A stretch of 64,000 bases of DNA, from positions 558,001-622,000 of the forward strand of contig NZ_JAAEHL010000002.1 of NCBI RefSeq assembly GCF_010614725.1, written 5' to 3'. The stretch's first letter is position 1. Every line of letters begins with the position of its first letter. Positions 22,761-30,746 of the stretch are shown here, piece by piece. This DNA is from Flavobacterium ajazii (GTDB lineage: Bacteria; Bacteroidota; Bacteroidia; Flavobacteriales; Flavobacteriaceae). The position numbers and the translations under genes were made by a program. The notes under the pieces were generated by a model, which made no database searches, had not been told where the DNA came from, and saw only the letters and a program-made list of their open reading frames with translations.

Positions 22761-23555
22761 TCATTTCTGATCCTCTAAAATATAATTAGAAGGTGTAGTT
22801 CCTAAATGTTTTTTGAACATAAATATAAAAGCACTGGCCGTTTCATAACCCAAATCGAGTGCGATTTCTTTTATGGATTGTTTTTCGCCTAGTCGTTTTA
22901 TAGCTTCGAGTAATTTTAAGCGGGTACGCCAGTCGCTAAAATTCATTCCGAGTTCTTTTATGAACAATCGGGATAAGGTCCTGCTGCTCATAAAAGAAAT
23001 TTCTGCATAATGGTCGATCGTGTTTTTACTGGCGACATCGTTAAGTAAAAGTTCCACTACTTTTTGTAACCTTTCGTGATTGGTTGTCGGCAGGAAAGTC
23101 GCACTCGGTTCAATTAAAGTCAGTTCATCCAGAAACACATCAATGATTCTTCTTTTTGCGGGTGCAATATCTCCTTCTGTTCCAAAAGAAATGATTTTGA
23201 ACAACAATTGTTTTAGAAACACCGAAATATCAAAAGAAAAACTCGCAGTCGGCAGTCCGTCTGTAAATGATGGATCAATAAAAGCACTGTACAAATTGAC
23301 ATCTTTCTGAAACGAAACCTGATGCTCGACGCCACCCGGAATCCAAAGTCCCTGCAGCGGATTAACCACCCAAATCTGATTATCGACCACAACATTCATG
23401 ACTCCGCTTGTCGCGTAAATAATCTGTGCCCGCGGGTGCGAATGCGAGACACAAACGGCATCGTTTACCATTTCAGTATACCCCACAACCGGTAACTCAG
23501 GATTAATTTGAAATCCAAAACTCACTACTTTATATGTCCGAATATCATTATTCAT
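22761..23555 (-). CDS. AraC-family transcriptional regulator with cupin domain
   Basis: The 264-residue protein has an N-terminal cupin-like sensor (VSHSHPRAQIIYATSG, LWIPGGVEHQV) and a C-terminal double helix-turn-helix (AEISFMSSRTLSRLFIKELGMNFSDW; IKEIALDLGYETASAFIFMFKKHLGTTPSNY). This is the usual layout of AraC regulators that sense a small ligand. It is transcribed divergently from the Fsr-like exporter gene with 99 bases between the starts, and regulators in this arrangement usually control the neighbour. It also sits upstream of the pectin enzyme block, but a role there is less likely because this cupin-AraC type usually pairs with exporters. Confidence 0.9.
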   Translation of the reverse strand: MNNDIRTYKVVSFGFQINPELPVVGYTEMVNDAVCVSHSHPRAQIIYATSGVMNVVVDNQIWVVNPLQGLWIPGGVEHQVSFQKDVNLYSAFIDPSFTDGLPTASFSFDISVFLKQLLFKIISFGTEGDIAPAKRRIIDVFLDELTLIEPSATFLPTTNHERLQKVVELLLNDVASKNTIDHYAEISFMSSRTLSRLFIKELGMNFSDWRTRLKLLEAIKRLGEKQSIKEIALDLGYETASAFIFMFKKHLGTTPSNYILEDQK

Positions 23556-23654
23556 TGTCCAAATATAGTAATTACGACATTATTATTTCTTTTCACCTTT
23601 GTAAAAAATAATACAACTGTTATTTTAAATCATTTTAAAACCTGAAAATAACTC

Positions 23655-24869
23655 ATGGACACTATTAAAGCTCATCCGGAAATTATCAAAAAAACCACCT
23701 ATTCAATCTTATTCATAATCAGTTTTTCGCATTTAATCAATGATCTTTTGCAGGCTGTAATTCCGTCAATTTATCCTTTGCTCAAAGACAATTTTAATTT
23801 GAGTTTTTCCCAAATCGGTATCATTACTTTTACGTATCAAATCGTCGCGTCTATTCTTCAGCCGTTTGTCGGAATGTATACCGATAAAAAATCGAAACCT
23901 TATTCTTTACTAATCGGAATGTCGTTTACGCTTGTCGGGCTATTTTTTGCTTCTATTGCCACGAGCTTTGCTTATCTGTTGTTTTCGGTAAGTTTAATCG
24001 GAATCGGATCTTCGATTTTTCATCCGGAATCTTCGAGAGTAGCGCATCTCGCTTCGGGCGGTAAAAAAGGACTGGCGCAGTCAATCTTTCAGTTGGGAGG
24101 AAATGCAGGAAGTGCCATCGGACCATTGTTGGCCGCTTTTATCGTCATTCCGCACGGACAAACTTACATTGCATGGTTTTGCCTTATTGCACTGATTGGA
24201 ATTTTTGCATTGTATAAAATTGCACTTTGGTACACGGAACATTTAGCTGAAAGAAATGCCAATAAAGCAGCGCATAAAATTGAGACACATCATTTGTCTA
24301 AAAACAGAGTAATCGTTTCCCTGATTATTTTATTGGTTTTGATTTTCTCCAAATATTTCTACATGGCCAGTATAACGAGTTATTACACTTTCTTTTTGAT
24401 TGATAAATTTCACATCTCAATACAGCAGTCACAGGTTTATTTATTTTTATTTTCAGGTGCAGTTGCTGCAGGAACCTTAATTGGTGGACCGATTGGAGAT
24501 CGTTTCGGAAGAAAATATGTCATCTGGATTTCTATTTTGGGAGCTGCTCCTTTTACAATGCTGCTGCCATATGTTTCTTTATTCTGGACAGGAATATTAT
24601 CTGTCATTATCGGACTGATTATTTCGTCTGCTTTCTCTGCTATTTTGGTTTATGCCACCGAATTAATGCCCGGAAAAGTCGGTCTGGTTGCTGGTCTTTT
24701 CTTTGGATTTGCTTTCGGAATGGGCGGTTTGGGTTCTGCTGTTCTGGGAAAAATAGCCGATGTAACGAGTATTTCTTATGTATTTAGCATTTGCGCTTTT
24801 CTTCCTTTGCTTGGAATCATTACCGGATTTCTGCCGAATATTGAAGGAAAGAAAAAGACTAGGAATTAA
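23655..24869 (+). CDS. MFS transporter, fosmidomycin-resistance (Fsr)-like
   Basis: The 404-residue protein has about twelve hydrophobic segments. The motif FSHLINDLLQAVIPSIYPLLKDNF near the N-terminus and FHPESSRVAHLASGGKKGLAQSIFQLGGNAGSAIGP in the first half are hallmarks of the Fsr branch of the major facilitator superfamily. A GDRFGRKYV loop lies between the second-half segments. Fsr-type proteins export toxic compounds by proton exchange across the inner membrane. The natural substrate is unknown. The divergent AraC gene is the probable regulator. Confidence 0.88.
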   Translation: MDTIKAHPEIIKKTTYSILFIISFSHLINDLLQAVIPSIYPLLKDNFNLSFSQIGIITFTYQIVASILQPFVGMYTDKKSKPYSLLIGMSFTLVGLFFASIATSFAYLLFSVSLIGIGSSIFHPESSRVAHLASGGKKGLAQSIFQLGGNAGSAIGPLLAAFIVIPHGQTYIAWFCLIALIGIFALYKIALWYTEHLAERNANKAAHKIETHHLSKNRVIVSLIILLVLIFSKYFYMASITSYYTFFLIDKFHISIQQSQVYLFLFSGAVAAGTLIGGPIGDRFGRKYVIWISILGAAPFTMLLPYVSLFWTGILSVIIGLIISSAFSAILVYATELMPGKVGLVAGLFFGFAFGMGGLGSAVLGKIADVTSISYVFSICAFLPLLGIITGFLPNIEGKKKTRN

Positions 24870-24933
24870 ATTTCTGTTCTAAACACATAGAAACATAGTA
24901 TTTGGATTGTCTTTAAAGGCATTTCATTAAAAT

Positions 24934-24976
24934 AAAACACATGAGCCTGTCTCAAAGGACAACTTCATGTGTTTTT
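24934..24976. terminator. bidirectional intrinsic terminator
   Basis: Arms AAAACACATGA (24934-24944) and TCATGTGTTTT (24965-24975) form an 11-base stem with A and T tracts on either side. It lies between two convergent genes, so it can end both transcripts. Confidence 0.8.
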
Positions 24977-24985
24977 ATTTTGAAT

Positions 24986-25852
24986 TTATTCCTGAAGCCT
25001 GACAGTATCATTATAAATCACGACATATTCCCTTTTGTCTACCAATTTCCCTATCCCTTTTTGGGTTATAAAATTAGGACTAAAAGCTACTTCGATGCCT
25101 CTAAAATTCTTTTTGTTCTTTTCGTCCTGTTCATGATAATAGACATTGAAAACAAATTTAAAGGTATCATCATTGTATCTGTTCATAACACCTAGTTGAG
25201 TATGAGCATCCACTTTTTCACCTAGCGTAACACTAATTGATTTTTCCTCAACTCCCGAATAAGTAGCAAAGGTTCCGTCAGCATGTTCTATAACAATTTG
25301 CTTTCTCTCAATACTGGTAGTTTTTTTGGTTACTTCGTCGTAATCTTTTTCAGAAAAATTTCTAATAATGGCAACAGTTCCTTTTCTCATACTGAAAATA
25401 GTATCCTGATTTCTGGAATAAACAAGATAACTCTTCCACCTTTCAGGACTCATATCACTTCTGGTGATGGCATAAATTTTTACCACATTCCCTTCTTTAA
25501 AAGGGAGTGAATAGATGATATCCTGATTTACAGTCGGATTTAAATAGCCCTGAGTTGCATTATACGTATATAAAAAATCGATTTTTTTATTCTTATTGAT
25601 TGGCTTTAACGTAAAAAGTAAACCTGAATCGGCAGTTGCATTAAATTTTGTAACACTTGTTACTGCATTTATCAGTTTTCCGAAATTGACGCTGACTATA
25701 TAACTGCCTACTGCTTCTTTGGTATAAGTAAAGTCAACACTATTATCCGCATTTGTAATTGGTTTTATAATGACTTTTCCTGATTGCGGATGTACATAAT
25801 TACTAAAAATTACAGAAAAGATTAGTGCGATTAATACTTTATAATTCGACAT
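24986..25852 (-). CDS. degenerate LytM/M23-like secreted protein
   Basis: The 288-residue protein has a signal peptide (NYVHPQ) and an N-terminal beta-rich domain. The stretch YSLPFKEGNVVKIYAIT, GTVAIIRNF, QIVIEHADGTFATYSGVEE, LGEKVDAHTQLGVM follows the strand order of M23 metallopeptidase (LytM) domains. The His and Asp zinc ligands expected early in the domain and the HxH pair are not seen; the HADGTFATYSG segment has only the first His in a recognisable position. It is therefore probably non-catalytic and may bind or regulate, as in EnvC-like proteins. It lies 49 bases downstream of the PL9 end in the same direction of scanning, and no functional link is evident. Confidence 0.55.
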   Translation of the reverse strand: MSNYKVLIALIFSVIFSNYVHPQSGKVIIKPITNADNSVDFTYTKEAVGSYIVSVNFGKLINAVTSVTKFNATADSGLLFTLKPINKNKKIDFLYTYNATQGYLNPTVNQDIIYSLPFKEGNVVKIYAITRSDMSPERWKSYLVYSRNQDTIFSMRKGTVAIIRNFSEKDYDEVTKKTTSIERKQIVIEHADGTFATYSGVEEKSISVTLGEKVDAHTQLGVMNRYNDDTFKFVFNVYYHEQDEKNKKNFRGIEVAFSPNFITQKGIGKLVDKREYVVIYNDTVRLQE

Positions 25853-25901
25853 ATTTTTCTTATTTAATTTTAAAGTGAAAATAATAAAAATTTACAAATG
25901 T

Positions 25902-27416
25902 CTACTCTTTAATGATGCGTTTACTAATTTTATTTCCGGAAGTTATCAAGTTCAAAATATAAACTCCTGACGGAAGATTCTCTAAACTTAAGTTTTGTAT
26001 CTGCCCATTCATTGTTTTATTAACAATCAATTTACCCGATAAATCCGCCAATTCTATTACTGTACCTTTTACCATTTCATTGTCTAATTCTATTGTCAGA
26101 ATATTTTTTACGGGATTTGGATAATAATTAAATGCAAAACCAGAGTTCGTATCTTCTATCGTTTCTCCAGCCAGATCTGTATTTATTTTTTTAGCGGTTG
26201 TAAAGTTACTTTCAGCATAACCCAAATCAGGATTACTGCCGAAATACGAAAGACCAACATTCGTTCCTTTGTCAATCAGATCGCTTCCCTGAACTAATTT
26301 GAAAGGCAAATTAGTCGGAAGATCACCATTTGACTGTCGGGCTGCTATGGCAAGTGAAGTACTGGTACTTGTAAAATCGGCAGTGCTTACAGTTACACTT
26401 AAATTCCACGAGTTGTTTTGCTGCGTGGCGTTTGAAATTGATATAGTTCCGGATAATGAAATATTATTTTTGAAAATATGTTTCTTTCCAGATTGCACCG
26501 GATTTCCAAAACCAAAGTTGATGTTGTTTCCGAATCCTGTACAATTATAAACCGTTATGCTTCCGGTATTGTTATTCTGATCAAATCCTTTTTTGGGATG
26601 TCCTATCGCAACACATCTAGTCAGTACATTGTCTGCCGGAACAGAATTTCCTCCTACTTTAAAACCATTTCCGTTTCCGGTAAAGCCTCCGTAATTCCAC
26701 ACATCTACTCCATTTCTGATTGCCCAGCAGTTTTCGAAAGTCACTTTTTGGGTACTGTCAAAACAATCGTATCCGTCATCTGAATTTTCCCAGGCACGAC
26801 AGTTAATGAATTTATTTCCCGGTCCCTGTTCTTGTTTTGGGCCGAATCCGTCTGCCATGCTTCCCTTCTTTTTAGGGTCATAATTTCTGTACGCATCGCA
26901 GTTTTTTACTGTGGTATTCGAACCTCCTTTGTTAATTTCCAGACCGGTATTACGATTGTTGTAAAAAGCACAATTTTCAAAAACAGTATTAGAACCTGTT
27001 ACATAAGCGCCCTGATAGCCCGCTCTGGTAATGGCAATTCCTTTAAAACTCCAATAAGAACCTGTAATGCTAAAACCGTACGAATCCTGTACCCATTCCT
27101 GATCCGGAAACGAAAAATCTATGATCGCCCTTCCGTTGTTTACGCATTCCACCTTAATAGGACTTGCCGAAGTTCCTGATTTTGTAAATGAAATCGTGTT
27201 TTTGGCACCGGTAGTATACGCAATTGTATACGTTCCGGCCTGCAATAAAATAACATCTCCGGCAACGGCTTTGCCAACAGCCGTTTTAAAATTCATTGCG
27301 TTAGTAAAACTCGAACCAGAATTTGAAGCAGTTCCGATTGGTGTTACATAATAAGTAGCTGCAGAAACTGATCCCGATATCAGAAAGGACAGCATTAAAT
27401 AGTAGATTTTTTTCAT
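25902..27416 (-). CDS. PL9 pectate lyase with T9SS sorting domain
   Basis: This 504-residue protein has a signal peptide (SGSVSA) and a parallel beta-helix of the PL9 family: TYYVTPIGTASNSGSSF at the start, then MADGFGPKQEQG and DDGYDCFD (Asp213, Asp214 and Asp217, the expected calcium ligands). The GNGFKVGG segment supplies a Lys that matches the catalytic base of PL9. Residues about 430-504 (FNYYPNPVKNILTIEL ... LPSGVYILNLITSGNKISKRIIKE) are a type A C-terminal sorting domain, so it should be exported by the type IX system to the cell surface or medium. It is the only T9SS cargo recognised in the window. It probably starts attack on pectate backbones outside the cell. Confidence 0.92.
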   Translation of the reverse strand: MKKIYYLMLSFLISGSVSAATYYVTPIGTASNSGSSFTNAMNFKTAVGKAVAGDVILLQAGTYTIAYTTGAKNTISFTKSGTSASPIKVECVNNGRAIIDFSFPDQEWVQDSYGFSITGSYWSFKGIAITRAGYQGAYVTGSNTVFENCAFYNNRNTGLEINKGGSNTTVKNCDAYRNYDPKKKGSMADGFGPKQEQGPGNKFINCRAWENSDDGYDCFDSTQKVTFENCWAIRNGVDVWNYGGFTGNGNGFKVGGNSVPADNVLTRCVAIGHPKKGFDQNNNTGSITVYNCTGFGNNINFGFGNPVQSGKKHIFKNNISLSGTISISNATQQNNSWNLSVTVSTADFTSTSTSLAIAARQSNGDLPTNLPFKLVQGSDLIDKGTNVGLSYFGSNPDLGYAESNFTTAKKINTDLAGETIEDTNSGFAFNYYPNPVKNILTIELDNEMVKGTVIELADLSGKLIVNKTMNGQIQNLSLENLPSGVYILNLITSGNKISKRIIKE

Positions 27417-27607
27417 AAGTGTTTGTGTTTATTTTAACAACACAAGGTACTTATGGTTTTTTATTAAAATATTGAATTAATTCAATGGTTGTTGTGAAAT
27501 TGGATTTGATTTTAGAATTGGAAGAATGATTTAGAGATAAATTATATTTGAATTTTTTGTGATACGAGCTAAAAGAGCATTTTTAAATATTAAATTGAAA
27601 CAAATAT

Positions 27608-27832
27608 TTACTCCTCTATTTCTGTTTCGTTGCTCACCGTGATGATAATTTTATTTTCTTCAAGTAAAACTGTTACGAATTGTCCGCAATCGAAGCCAAT
27701 TCCCTGAAGCCACTTCCCACAAAGTCTGATTTCTGGGAATACAACATAACGATGGTATGACCTTGAAATGTATTTTTGATGTACCTTCAATTGCCTTTTT
27801 CCTGTGCGCTGAATTATATTTTTTTGCTTCAT
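27608..27832 (-). CDS. SymE-like toxin-family protein
   Basis: The 74-residue protein carries YVVFPEIRLCGKWLQGIGFDCGQFVTVLLEENKIIITV, which follows the SymE pattern of I-x-L-x-G-x-W-L-x-x-x-G-F-x-x-G-x-x-V-x-V. SymE proteins have an AbrB-like fold and, in E. coli, an SOS-induced nuclease-like toxicity held in check by an antisense RNA. No antisense RNA can be confirmed here. It is the first gene of a small toxin/defence islet and faces away from the XRE gene, with 147 bases between their starts. Confidence 0.7.
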   Translation of the reverse strand: MKQKNIIQRTGKRQLKVHQKYISRSYHRYVVFPEIRLCGKWLQGIGFDCGQFVTVLLEENKIIITVSNETEIEE

Positions 27833-27979
27833 TACGACAACTTATTTACACAATATTATAATAAATAATATTTAAAACAAAATAAATCAACACGAAAAAG
27901 CAATTTCAACATATTAAACTTTGATTTTCAAGTATTTAAAATTTTGCGATATTTGCAGGAGAATTCATAAATCAACATA

Positions 27980-28189
27980 GTGTCAAAAGAAAATTTAAAT
28001 AGAATAAAATCTGTCTTAGCTGAAAAAAATAGAAGTGGAAAAGAATTAGCTAATCATTTAAACAAAACGGAATCTACTGTTTCTCGTTGGTGTACAAATG
28101 AAATTCAACCGTCTATTGAAACACTTTATGAGATTTCTATTTTTTTAAAAGTGGATATTCGGGAGTTATTGGTTTCTACTGTGAAGTAA
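27980..28189 (+). CDS. XRE-family helix-turn-helix regulator
   Basis: The 69-residue protein is almost a single HTH domain (LAEKNRSGKELANHLNKTESTVSRWCTNEIQPSIETLYEISIFL). It starts with GTG, because no ATG is available in frame before the domain. A candidate promoter box GATATTTG lies at 27948-27955. It ends 38 bases from the stop of the convergent TIR-like gene and lies opposite the SymE-like gene. It may regulate one or both, but no operator is clear. A solitary Cro/C1-type protein next to an effector gene is common in defence islands. Confidence 0.8.
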   Translation: MSKENLNRIKSVLAEKNRSGKELANHLNKTESTVSRWCTNEIQPSIETLYEISIFLKVDIRELLVSTVK

Positions 28190-28227
28190 TTGCTATTACT
28201 ATTTAAAATATAGATGGCCTAGAAGTT

Positions 28228-29466
28228 TTAAAATTCTTCATCTAAATATTGTTCATTTTTATCATTTTCAATAACTTCTTTACTAGGAAACTTATCTAAC
28301 CAAGATTGGATAGATTTCGGTTTGTTTTTAATTTCATTTGGCACATTTGAAAAATATCGAATTGAATCAATCTCTGGATCAATAAATGCACACCAAACAC
28401 ACCCTGACTCATCTAATGCAACTATAGATTCCATAATTGTATACAATCCTTTTACTCCACCTGATATTACTGTTAGACTTTTATCCTCCGAATCTTCTTC
28501 AAAATGTAACTCTTGAAAATTTCCTAAAAAAATTGATAAATATTTACCTGTAATTCTTTCTATTTCGTTAAGGTCAATTTCATCTATGTGACCATTATCG
28601 ACAATCATCTCTGTTTCATGAATATAATGTCCTGAAAATGTAGCATTATAACCATGGAAAGTATCACAATTTTCTCCTTCTTCAACTTCGATAAACCATC
28701 TGTCATTTTCAAGTCTTCTACGAAAAATAATTCCACAATTTTGTCCATCAAAAGTTTTAATTTTTGAATAAGCCGAATGCGGAGTCATAATTTGTGCTTT
28801 CCCAGAAATGTTACCGGATCTTGCCCCATCATAAATTGAAATAGTAAATAAAAATGCATCCGATGAAACTCTACTAATATGCAACTGCCCGCCACGAACT
28901 TTAATTTTAGAATCAATTGTCCATTTCCCCCACCAAACAATTTTTTCTTTTAAAATAAAATCATTAGCATAATGCTTTAGAACATCTCGAAATATACTTA
29001 CTAAGGTATTTTTTAATTTATTTCTTTCTTCACTTTTACTTTCAACAGAGCTGTCTAAATTATATTGTAAAACACGTCTTCCTCGTAAATCGAAAGGCAA
29101 CATATCTATACTACCGTAAGCTGTATTTTGTATCATTATAATTCTATCCCAACCGAGTATTGCAGAAGCAAATCCCAATTCATACAAAACATTTGGATTT
29201 GGAGTAGGGCGAGCTGTAGATGAAAAATTAATAATTGAAATATCGCAAATAAAAACATCTGATTTTGCGATTTTGGCAGTAATAGATTCGACTATTGAAG
29301 GACTGCCTACCATGCCATAAGTATCTCTATCAACAACAGCATTTAATAAAAATTTTTCATCTTTGGCGAGAATTTTTACAGCTTTTTCAAGAACTTCTTG
29401 AATAAATGAGCGATTAAATTTATTCTCCAAATCAGATTGCCAAGAATAGAATACTGTATTATTCAT
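28228..29466 (-). CDS. TIR-like domain protein with C-terminal beta-barrel, candidate NAD-cleaving defence effector
   Basis: Residues 1-135 carry VFYSWQSDLENKFNRSFI, DRDTYGMVGSPSIV, KIAKSDVFICDISI, RPTPNPNVLYELGFA and LPFDLRGRRVLQY. These are the marks of a TIR-like or nucleoside-deoxyribosyltransferase-like Rossmann domain found in bacterial defence proteins. Glu96 in NVLYELGFA is the likely catalytic Glu. Residues about 178-275 (WWGKWTI ... YNATFSGHYIH) look like a small calycin-type beta barrel, which may sense a ligand. Residues about 280-412 form a third domain I do not recognise. It is cytosolic, with no signal or membrane segment. The neighbours are an XRE protein and toxin genes. An abortive-infection role is an inference. 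Confidence 0.6.
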   Translation of the reverse strand: MNNTVFYSWQSDLENKFNRSFIQEVLEKAVKILAKDEKFLLNAVVDRDTYGMVGSPSIVESITAKIAKSDVFICDISIINFSSTARPTPNPNVLYELGFASAILGWDRIIMIQNTAYGSIDMLPFDLRGRRVLQYNLDSSVESKSEERNKLKNTLVSIFRDVLKHYANDFILKEKIVWWGKWTIDSKIKVRGGQLHISRVSSDAFLFTISIYDGARSGNISGKAQIMTPHSAYSKIKTFDGQNCGIIFRRRLENDRWFIEVEEGENCDTFHGYNATFSGHYIHETEMIVDNGHIDEIDLNEIERITGKYLSIFLGNFQELHFEEDSEDKSLTVISGGVKGLYTIMESIVALDESGCVWCAFIDPEIDSIRYFSNVPNEIKNKPKSIQSWLDKFPSKEVIENDKNEQYLDEEF

Positions 29467-29572
29467 ATTATATATCTATAATTTCACGCTTCTTCCAATT
29501 ATGTACTTGTGAATTTTGGAAGTATTATAAAAAACAAGTTTACGAAAATATTCTTTCTATTTCTTAAAAAGG

Positions 29573-29600
29573 AAAAACGCTTCCTTGCACAAAAAGCGTT
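29573..29600 (-). terminator. intrinsic terminator after higA
   Basis: On the minus strand, AACGCTT (29600-29594) and AAGCGTT (29582-29576) pair, and a run of T follows. It lies 30 bases past the higA stop. Its sequence closely resembles the terminator at 30692-30721. Confidence 0.7.
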
Positions 29601-29629
29601 CTATCATTATATTAATCAAAATTATTCAA

Positions 29630-30190
29630 TTACCCTAAAACCAAATCATCACTTGTTAGTCTTACTTTTGGTTTGCCCAATTTTATCACAGCCTCCTTTA
29701 CCTTAATTTGATCTTCTTTGGAAAGGAAAACCGGAATCAATACAGCTATTTCTATTTTTAATAACCGATTTATCACAATTAAATCTCTTAAAGTAAAAGG
29801 TTTGATACCATTCATAAGTTCAGACATATGAGTCTTACTTTTATGTCCTAAAATTGAGCCTAAATTTTCCTGAGTCAATTCCAGTTCTTTGAGTTTTTTT
29901 CTGATTGCCTGTTTTCTGTTTTCCAGAAAAACTCTTTCTAATTCGGCAATCTGTTCTGCTTTGTCACTTTCTAAAAGTTTGGCATCATCAATTTGATTAA
30001 CATCACTCCATTCTGCATTTTCATATTTTTCAATTATATCACGCAGTTTAGTTCTTAGCTTTTTAAAGTTGAAATCTTCCTTTGCAAGAAGTCTCAATTT
30101 TCTGTCGGCAATAAGCGCTCTTTCATAATCCAATTCGTTTGTGATTACGCCCTTTTCTATTAGTTGCTCTATGTCAAAATGTGTTTTCAT
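29630..30190 (-). CDS. higA: HigA-type antitoxin with HTH domain
   Basis: The 186-residue protein starts at 30190, forming an ATGA overlap with the toxin stop. Nine upstream codons exist but overlap the toxin further and are not preferred. The C-terminal half is an HTH (RKKLKELELTQENLGSILGHKSKTHMSELMNGIKPFTLRDLIVINRLLKI), with the N-terminal half helical and charged (toxin-binding). Toxin-first order with a downstream HTH antitoxin is the HigBA pattern. The antitoxin would neutralise the toxin and repress the shared promoter. It is longer than the small HigA proteins because of the N-terminal extension. Confidence 0.8.
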   Translation of the reverse strand: MKTHFDIEQLIEKGVITNELDYERALIADRKLRLLAKEDFNFKKLRTKLRDIIEKYENAEWSDVNQIDDAKLLESDKAEQIAELERVFLENRKQAIRKKLKELELTQENLGSILGHKSKTHMSELMNGIKPFTLRDLIVINRLLKIEIAVLIPVFLSKEDQIKVKEAVIKLGKPKVRLTSDDLVLG

Positions 30191-30528
30191 ACTATATAAC
30201 CGTTTTTTCTCAACCATTTTTCAATAGTCGATTTGGTATTTTTAAATGTCGATTCATATTCCTGATGCGTTCCGGCCCAAACAATTGTAGCTTCACCGTC
30301 CTCATCAAACTCAATCAATATCAGTGTTCTGTGAATGTGAATATCAAAAAAATAAAATCCGTCATTATGAACACAATCTGCATCATTTCTAATGTCGTTA
30401 ATATTTTTTTCGTTAGGATTAAACTTTTCTAAATCTGTGATTAATTTATCAATTTCAATACATAGCTTTTTATTTCCTATGTTTTTCTTTTTGATCTTTA
30501 AGATTGTCTTTTTCCCTATAATCCTCAT
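30187..30528 (-). CDS. higB: HigB-type mRNA interferase toxin
   Basis: The 113-residue protein has the HigB/RelE-fold pattern, with a basic start (MRIIGKKTILKIKKKNIGNKK), NDADCVHNDGFYFFDIHIHRTLILIEFDEDGEATIVWAGTHQEYE, and a C-terminal helix. HigB toxins cut mRNA on the ribosome. Here the motifs DIHIHRTLILIEF and WAGTHQEYE hold the core strand and the usual C-terminal His. It is the first gene of the pair and overlaps higA by 4 bases, ensuring translational coupling. Confidence 0.75.
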   Translation of the reverse strand: MRIIGKKTILKIKKKNIGNKKLCIEIDKLITDLEKFNPNEKNINDIRNDADCVHNDGFYFFDIHIHRTLILIEFDEDGEATIVWAGTHQEYESTFKNTKSTIEKWLRKNGYIV

Positions 30529-30541
30529 ACTAATGGCTTTG

Positions 30542-30587
30542 CAAATATAAATAAAGTTATGATATAAACCGAACTTTTGTTTGTTCG
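30542..30587 (-). promoter_or_regulatory. candidate higBA promoter and operator
   Basis: On the minus strand, TATATTTG (30549-30542) matches the Bacteroidota TAnnTTTG box 14 bases before the higB start. An inverted repeat CGAAC-N8-GTTCG lies at 30570-30587, where it would overlap the upstream promoter element. Self-repression by HigA is the natural reading. Confidence 0.4.
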
Positions 30588-30691
30588 TTTTTTATATTAG
30601 AAATAGTTTCAAATATTTCCATAACGGCAAACCTAATTATTTTTAACTTAAATTATAAATATTTACTTACTTTTTTTTAACGTTAAAAACA

Positions 30692-30721
30692 TAAAAAAAC
30701 GCTTCCTAAAAAGAAAGCGTT
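30692..30721 (-). terminator. intrinsic terminator of the SusCD-protease operon
   Basis: On the minus strand, AACGCTT (30721-30715) and AAGCGTT (30704-30698) pair, followed by seven T residues. It lies 25 bases past the stop of the protease gene. Confidence 0.8.
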
Positions 30722-30746
30722 CTGGTTAATATTATTTAGTAAACTA

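Noticed and set aside
26299..27351. Plus-strand ORFs inside the PL9 gene
   Set aside because: They overlap a strongly supported lyase gene and carry no recognisable features.
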